A stretch of 17,235 bases of DNA. Source: Nitrospirota bacterium. Lineage in GTDB: Bacteria; Nitrospirota; JACRHJ01. Below the pieces are notes generated by a model. It made no database searches. It was given only the letters and a program-made list of their open reading frames with translations, and was not told the DNA's origin. Below are positions 14,121-17,235 of the stretch, one piece after another. The stretch lies in NCBI GenBank assembly GCA_021785055.1, contig JAJYGS010000003.1, forward strand, positions 1 to 17,235, given 5' to 3'. Position 1 is the first letter of the stretch. Each line of letters opens with the position of its first letter. The translations under genes were made by a program, and so were the position numbers.

Positions 14121-15497
14121 ATGAAGGTACTGATTATTTCGACCAACCGGGAAAACCTCCCGGACCCTGTAGCTCCGATAGGGGCCGCGTACGTAGCCGC
14201 CGCCGTCGGCTGTGCGGGGCACGAGGTCAGGTTCCTCGACCTCCAGTTCGCCGTGGACGTGCCGGTGTCCATAAAGGACACGGTGCGCGCGTTCAGGCCC
14301 CATGTCATAGCGCTTTCCATCAGGAATATAGACAACGTCGCCTTCCCGCACAGCCAGTCCTATCTCCCGGACATACTCCTCGTCGTCCGGACGCTCAAGG
14401 CCATAGGCGCGAAGCTCGTCGTGGCGGGAGGCGCGGCCTTCACGCTCATGCCGCACGAGATACTAAGCGCCCTGGGGCTTAACATAGGCATCGTCGGGGA
14501 GGGCGAGACCGCGTTACCGGAGCTCCTGCTGCGCATTCGGGACAGGCTCCCCGTAAACGACCTCCCCGGTCTTGCATACCGCTACAAGGGCGAGATAATA
14601 ATAAATCCGCCCAGGAAGATAACTAACCTGGACGCATCGCCTGAGCCGGACAGGGGTTTAATCGAAAACGACCTGTACATGGCGGAAGGCGGGGCCGGGA
14701 ACATCCAGACGAAACGCGGCTGCGCGTTCGGCTGCTCCTACTGCACGTATCCCATCGTCGAGGGGCACAAGGTGCGCCTGAGAACGCCCGCGCTCGCGGC
14801 GGCGGAGTTCGAGCGTGCGTCGAAGCAATACGGCCTCAGGCACATATTCATAGTGGACAACGTCTTCAATTTCCCGACGGACCACGCAAAGGAGTTCTGC
14901 CGGGAGCTTATAGCCCGTGGCGTATCCGCCGCCTGGAGCTGCTATGTAAACCCGGCGCACATGGACGAAGAGCTTGTCGATTTAATGCTCAAGGCCGGAT
15001 GCAAGGGGGTGGAGTTCGGCACGGATTCCGGCGTGGACGCCATACTTGCGAACCTCGGCAAGGGCTTTTCCGTGGAAGACATAACCGGCGCCTCGAAGCT
15101 TTGCAGGGACGCCGGCCTTCCGTTCTGCCACAGCCTGCTTTTGGGCGCGCCGGGCGAGACGGCTGATACCGTGGCCGAGAGCCTTTCGCTGATGGACAGC
15201 CTGAAGCCGAACGCTGTCATTGCGATGCTCGGCATAAGGGTATTTCCCGGCACCGGCCTTGAGCGGCGCGCAAAGGCGGAAGGTGTCATCAAGGACGGCG
15301 GCCCCGGCCTTAAGCCCATGTTCTATTTCTCGCCCGCGCTCGACATGGACGCCGTGTCCCAGTGCCTTGCCCGCTACGGGCGCGAGCATGCTAATTTCAT
15401 CATGCCGGGCATACACCTGCGCATGACGGACAAGATAAGGACGAGGCTGCGCTCTTACGGTTTCACAGGCCCCCTGTGGGAATATCTGAGGGCGTAG
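14121..15497 (+). CDS. Cobalamin-binding-type radical SAM protein
   Basis: This is a 458-residue enzyme. The N-terminal 140 residues have the fold pattern of B12-binding domains of radical SAM proteins (PIGAAYVAAAVGCAGHEVRFLDLQ, then VVAGGAAFTLMPHEIL and VGEGETALPEL). The radical SAM core has CAFGCSYC with Cys201, Cys205 and Cys208 (CxxxCxxC) for the 4Fe-4S cluster, followed by IVDNVFNFP, GVEFGTDSG and SLLLGAPGET. B12-dependent members methylate unactivated carbons or rearrange or cyclise substrates; which applies here cannot be told. An in-frame TTG at 14094 exists, but AAGGAGG at 14110-14116 fits the ATG at 14121. It lies end to end with FabD-like and FabG-like genes, so it probably acts on a lipid or acyl-carrier-bound chain. 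Confidence 0.88.
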   Translation: MKVLIISTNRENLPDPVAPIGAAYVAAAVGCAGHEVRFLDLQFAVDVPVSIKDTVRAFRPHVIALSIRNIDNVAFPHSQSYLPDILLVVRTLKAIGAKLVVAGGAAFTLMPHEILSALGLNIGIVGEGETALPELLLRIRDRLPVNDLPGLAYRYKGEIIINPPRKITNLDASPEPDRGLIENDLYMAEGGAGNIQTKRGCAFGCSYCTYPIVEGHKVRLRTPALAAAEFERASKQYGLRHIFIVDNVFNFPTDHAKEFCRELIARGVSAAWSCYVNPAHMDEELVDLMLKAGCKGVEFGTDSGVDAILANLGKGFSVEDITGASKLCRDAGLPFCHSLLLGAPGETADTVAESLSLMDSLKPNAVIAMLGIRVFPGTGLERRAKAEGVIKDGGPGLKPMFYFSPALDMDAVSQCLARYGREHANFIMPGIHLRMTDKIRTRLRSYGFTGPLWEYLRA

Positions 15498-16403
15498 ATG
15501 GGCAAAACCGCTTTCATTTTCCCCGGGCAGGGTTCGCAGTATGTAGGTATGGGCCGGGAGCCGTACGAGGGCTTCCCGGAGGCGCGCGGGCTTTACGAGG
15601 CGGCCTCGGAAATCTCGCGGCTCGACATCAAAAAGCTCTCCTTCGAGGGGCCGCAGGGCGACCTCGACAGAGACGTCCCCGCCCAGCTCTGCGTGTTCGT
15701 ATGCAACGAGGCCTGGAGGCTGAAGCTCCTGAGAGACGGCATAACGCCCGACGCCGTGACAGGCTACAGCCTGGGGTTTTACTCCGCACTCGCCGCCTCC
15801 GGGGCGGCGTCGTTCGAGGAGGCCGTCAGGCTCGTAATCTCCGCAGGCAATCACGCCCAAAAGCAGAACGAAAAGACCCCCGGCGCGATGGCCGCGGTAA
15901 TAGGCCTGCCCGTGGATGAGATTGAGGATGTTTGCAGTGAAACCGGAGGCGTCTGGGTGTCGAACGTAAACGCGGCGCGGCAGATACTCGTCTCCGGCCT
16001 TAAAGGCCCGGTGGACGAGGCCGTCCGGCTCTCGCTCTCGCGCGGCGCGCTCCACGCCTACCTCCTGCCGATGGGCGCGGCGTATCACTCCCCGCTGATG
16101 AAGGACGCCTCCGAAGCGTTTATGGCCGATGTCGCAAGGGTAAATTTCCGCACCCCTGTCATACCGCTTCTTTCCTACATAGACGCCCGGTTTATCGAAG
16201 GCCCGGCGGAGACGGCGGGCGTCCTGGGCAGGCACCTGCACTCTATGGTCCCGTGGAAGGACTCGGTACTGAAGCTGATAGACGCGGGTTACGACAATTT
16301 CATCGAGGCCGGGCCGGGGAGCGCCCTGACACGGATGGTGAGGTGGATCGACAGAAACGTCAAGGCCGCCTCCGCCCAGGACGTCATATCGGCGAGGGTG
16401 TAG
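15498..16403 (+). CDS. FabD-like acyl carrier protein acyltransferase with altered active site
   Basis: This 301-residue protein has the FabD fold: FPGQGSQ with Gln11, nucleophile Ser91 and His197 in AYHSPLM, plus EAGPGSAL near the end. The nucleophile elbow reads GYSLGF instead of GHSLGE. In an ungapped alignment with E. coli FabD from GHSLGE to the GAM motif, Arg117, which holds the malonyl carboxylate, is Ala116 here (RLVISAG against RLVEMRG). Loss of the equivalent arginine in animal fatty acid synthase is known to favour non-malonyl acyl groups, so this enzyme may load another acyl unit onto an ACP. The ATG directly follows the radical SAM stop codon with no gap. Family is certain; the substrate is inferred to be unusual. 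Confidence 0.85.
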   Translation: MGKTAFIFPGQGSQYVGMGREPYEGFPEARGLYEAASEISRLDIKKLSFEGPQGDLDRDVPAQLCVFVCNEAWRLKLLRDGITPDAVTGYSLGFYSALAASGAASFEEAVRLVISAGNHAQKQNEKTPGAMAAVIGLPVDEIEDVCSETGGVWVSNVNAARQILVSGLKGPVDEAVRLSLSRGALHAYLLPMGAAYHSPLMKDASEAFMADVARVNFRTPVIPLLSYIDARFIEGPAETAGVLGRHLHSMVPWKDSVLKLIDAGYDNFIEAGPGSALTRMVRWIDRNVKAASAQDVISARV

Positions 16404-16405
16404 AA

Positions 16406-17149
16406 ATGGGTGTTTTAAGCGGGATGAGCGCCGTCGTTACCGGCGGCACGAAGGGCATAGGACGCGCGGTCTCGCTCGCATTCGTGCGCGAGGGGGCCTC
16501 CGTTGCCGCAATATATCACGGCGACGACAGCTCCGCCGAGGCGTTTCTTTCCGAGGCGCAGGAAGCCGGGAAAGCCATTGTCATAAAGGCGGACGTATCC
16601 GACTCAGGAAACGTGAACCGGGCCTTCGAACGTGTGAAGGCGGAGATTGGCGCGCCGCTTGTCCTCGTGAACTGCGCCGGGGTGATAAAGGACGGCTTTA
16701 TGATGCTCATGCGCGAGGAGGACTGGGACAGGGTAATCGCTGTGAACTTGAAAGGGACGTTCAACTGCTGCAAGGCCGCCTGCCGGGGCATGATAGGGGC
16801 GAAGAAGGGCAGGATAATAAACATGGCCTCGCCATCCGCCATTACGGGCAGGGCCGGCCAGACGAACTACTCCGCGTCCAAGGGCGGCGTAATCTCCATG
16901 ACGAAGTCCCTGGCGAGGGAACTCGCCCCCTTCGGCGTAACCGTAAACGCCATCGCCCCCGGAGTTATTCATACGGAGATGACCGATACCCTTCCGGAGA
17001 AAATAAAGTCCGACCTGCTCTCCCATATCCCGCTTGCAAAGTTCGGCTCCCCGGAAGACATCGCCAAAACGGCGCTCTTCCTTGCCTCGGATGACGCAGC
17101 CTACATAACCGGCCAGACCATCTCCGTTGACGGCGGGATAGCGATATAA
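16406..17149 (+). CDS. fabG: 3-oxoacyl-ACP reductase FabG (SDR family)
   Basis: This 247-residue short-chain dehydrogenase reduces 3-oxoacyl-ACP to 3-hydroxyacyl-ACP with NAD(P)H. It has the cofactor motif TGGTKGIG (12-19), NCAG (89-92, where NNAG is usual), Asn114 and the catalytic Ser142, Tyr155 and Lys159 (NYSASKGG), then AIAPGVIHTEM and the C-terminal GQTISVDGG. The frame is open upstream to 16253, but that part overlaps the preceding gene and looks like shadow sequence. The ATG at 16406, 2 bp after the FabD-like stop with GAGGG upstream, starts exactly at the SDR fold. It may belong to the specialised pathway of its neighbours and not to the general fatty acid synthase. Confidence 0.92.
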   Translation: MGVLSGMSAVVTGGTKGIGRAVSLAFVREGASVAAIYHGDDSSAEAFLSEAQEAGKAIVIKADVSDSGNVNRAFERVKAEIGAPLVLVNCAGVIKDGFMMLMREEDWDRVIAVNLKGTFNCCKAACRGMIGAKKGRIINMASPSAITGRAGQTNYSASKGGVISMTKSLARELAPFGVTVNAIAPGVIHTEMTDTLPEKIKSDLLSHIPLAKFGSPEDIAKTALFLASDDAAYITGQTISVDGGIAI

Positions 17150-17159
17150 CGCCCCCCCT

Positions 17160-17189
17160 GTCACCCCCTTATCTTAAGAGAGGGGTGAA
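17160..17189. repeat. Palindromic element downstream of fabG
   Basis: TCACCCC pairs with GGGGTGA, with an inner CTTA/TAAG pairing and a small bulge. It starts about 11 bp after the fabG stop. There is no T run on the + strand after it, so it is more likely a repetitive extragenic palindrome than an intrinsic terminator. Confidence 0.45.
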
Positions 17190-17201
17190 GGAGAAAAACC
17201 T

Positions 17202-17232
17202 GGATTCCCGATAGAGACATTCGGGAATGACG
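17202..17232. repeat. Dispersed-repeat-like element with ATTCCCGA/TCGGGAAT arms
   Basis: ATTCCCGA (17204-17211) and TCGGGAAT (17221-17228) are perfect 8-bp inverted arms around 9 bases, inside a TGGATTCCCG...GGGAATGACG frame. This is a very common form of intergenic repeat in bacteria. It shares the TGGAT...ATGAC frame with the element embedded at 978-1006. The window ends within or just after it. Confidence 0.6.
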
Positions 17233-17235
17233 ACA

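Noticed and set aside
14982..16241. Long minus-strand open frame (419 codons) opposite the radical SAM and FabD-like genes
   Set aside because: It crosses the junction of two well-supported plus-strand genes and shows no domain; it is a shadow of GC-rich third positions.
16253..16405. Upstream extension of the fabG reading frame
   Set aside because: The 51 extra codons overlap the FabD-like gene in another frame and encode a polar Arg/Gly-rich stretch unlike any SDR N-terminus; ATG at 16406 fits the fold and the ribosome binding site.
1..17235. CRISPR arrays, tRNA or rRNA genes, insertion sequences, phage or defence genes
   Set aside because: No regularly spaced direct repeats, cloverleaf-like sequence, transposase or integrase motifs were seen on either strand.

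Overview
The window is a chromosomal segment of a moderately GC-rich bacterium that uses many ATA (Ile) and AGG (Arg) codons. The gene order pilB-pilT-pilC-pilS-pilR-pilin(s)-pilG-pilH-pilI is the one known from the Myxococcus xanthus pil locus, and pilB-T-C-S-R-A also occurs in Geobacter. This suggests a deltaproteobacterial-type lineage (Myxococcota, Desulfobacterota or an uncultivated relative). No rRNA or tRNA is present, so the placement is inference.

Layout, all genes on the + strand. (1) 24-2247: a PDZ/radical-SAM-like DUF512 protein, followed 10 bp later by aroE (shikimate dehydrogenase). (2) 2280-9419: a probable housekeeping promoter, then a compact block encoding the type IV pilus extension ATPase PilB, retraction ATPase PilT, inner-membrane platform PilC, sensor kinase PilS and sigma-54 activator PilR. 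(3) 9419-11227: three tandem, divergent type IV pilin genes. The first follows a sigma-54-like site overlapping the pilR stop codon. The second has a consensus sigma-54 promoter preceded by a pair of identical 15-bp dyads 22 bp apart. The third lies just beyond a strong intrinsic terminator and has no visible promoter or ribosome binding site. (4) 11282-13993: pilG-like, pilH and pilI, overlapping by ATGA and closed by a textbook terminator. They encode an ABC-transporter module that M. xanthus needs for pilus assembly. (5) 14015-17149: a new transcription unit with an extended -10 promoter, encoding a cobalamin-binding-type radical SAM enzyme, a FabD-like acyltransferase and a FabG-like reductase, nearly end to end. 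It looks like the start of a specialised lipid or polyketide-type pathway that continues beyond the window. The final 80 bases are non-coding repeat-like palindromes.

How it works together: PilS/PilR would sense pilin status and switch on pilin transcription with sigma-54 RNA polymerase. PilB and PilT would drive extension and retraction on the PilC platform, and PilG/H/I would assist assembly. The pilMNOPQ alignment and secretin genes and the prepilin peptidase pilD are not in this window.

The best candidates for something undescribed are: the twin-dyad/terminator element upstream of the main pilin; the three-pilin array with different control of each gene; the radical SAM-FabD-FabG cassette, whose acyltransferase has lost the malonyl-binding arginine and the GHS and following-Glu signature residues; and a dispersed palindromic repeat translated in frame inside the DUF512 gene.
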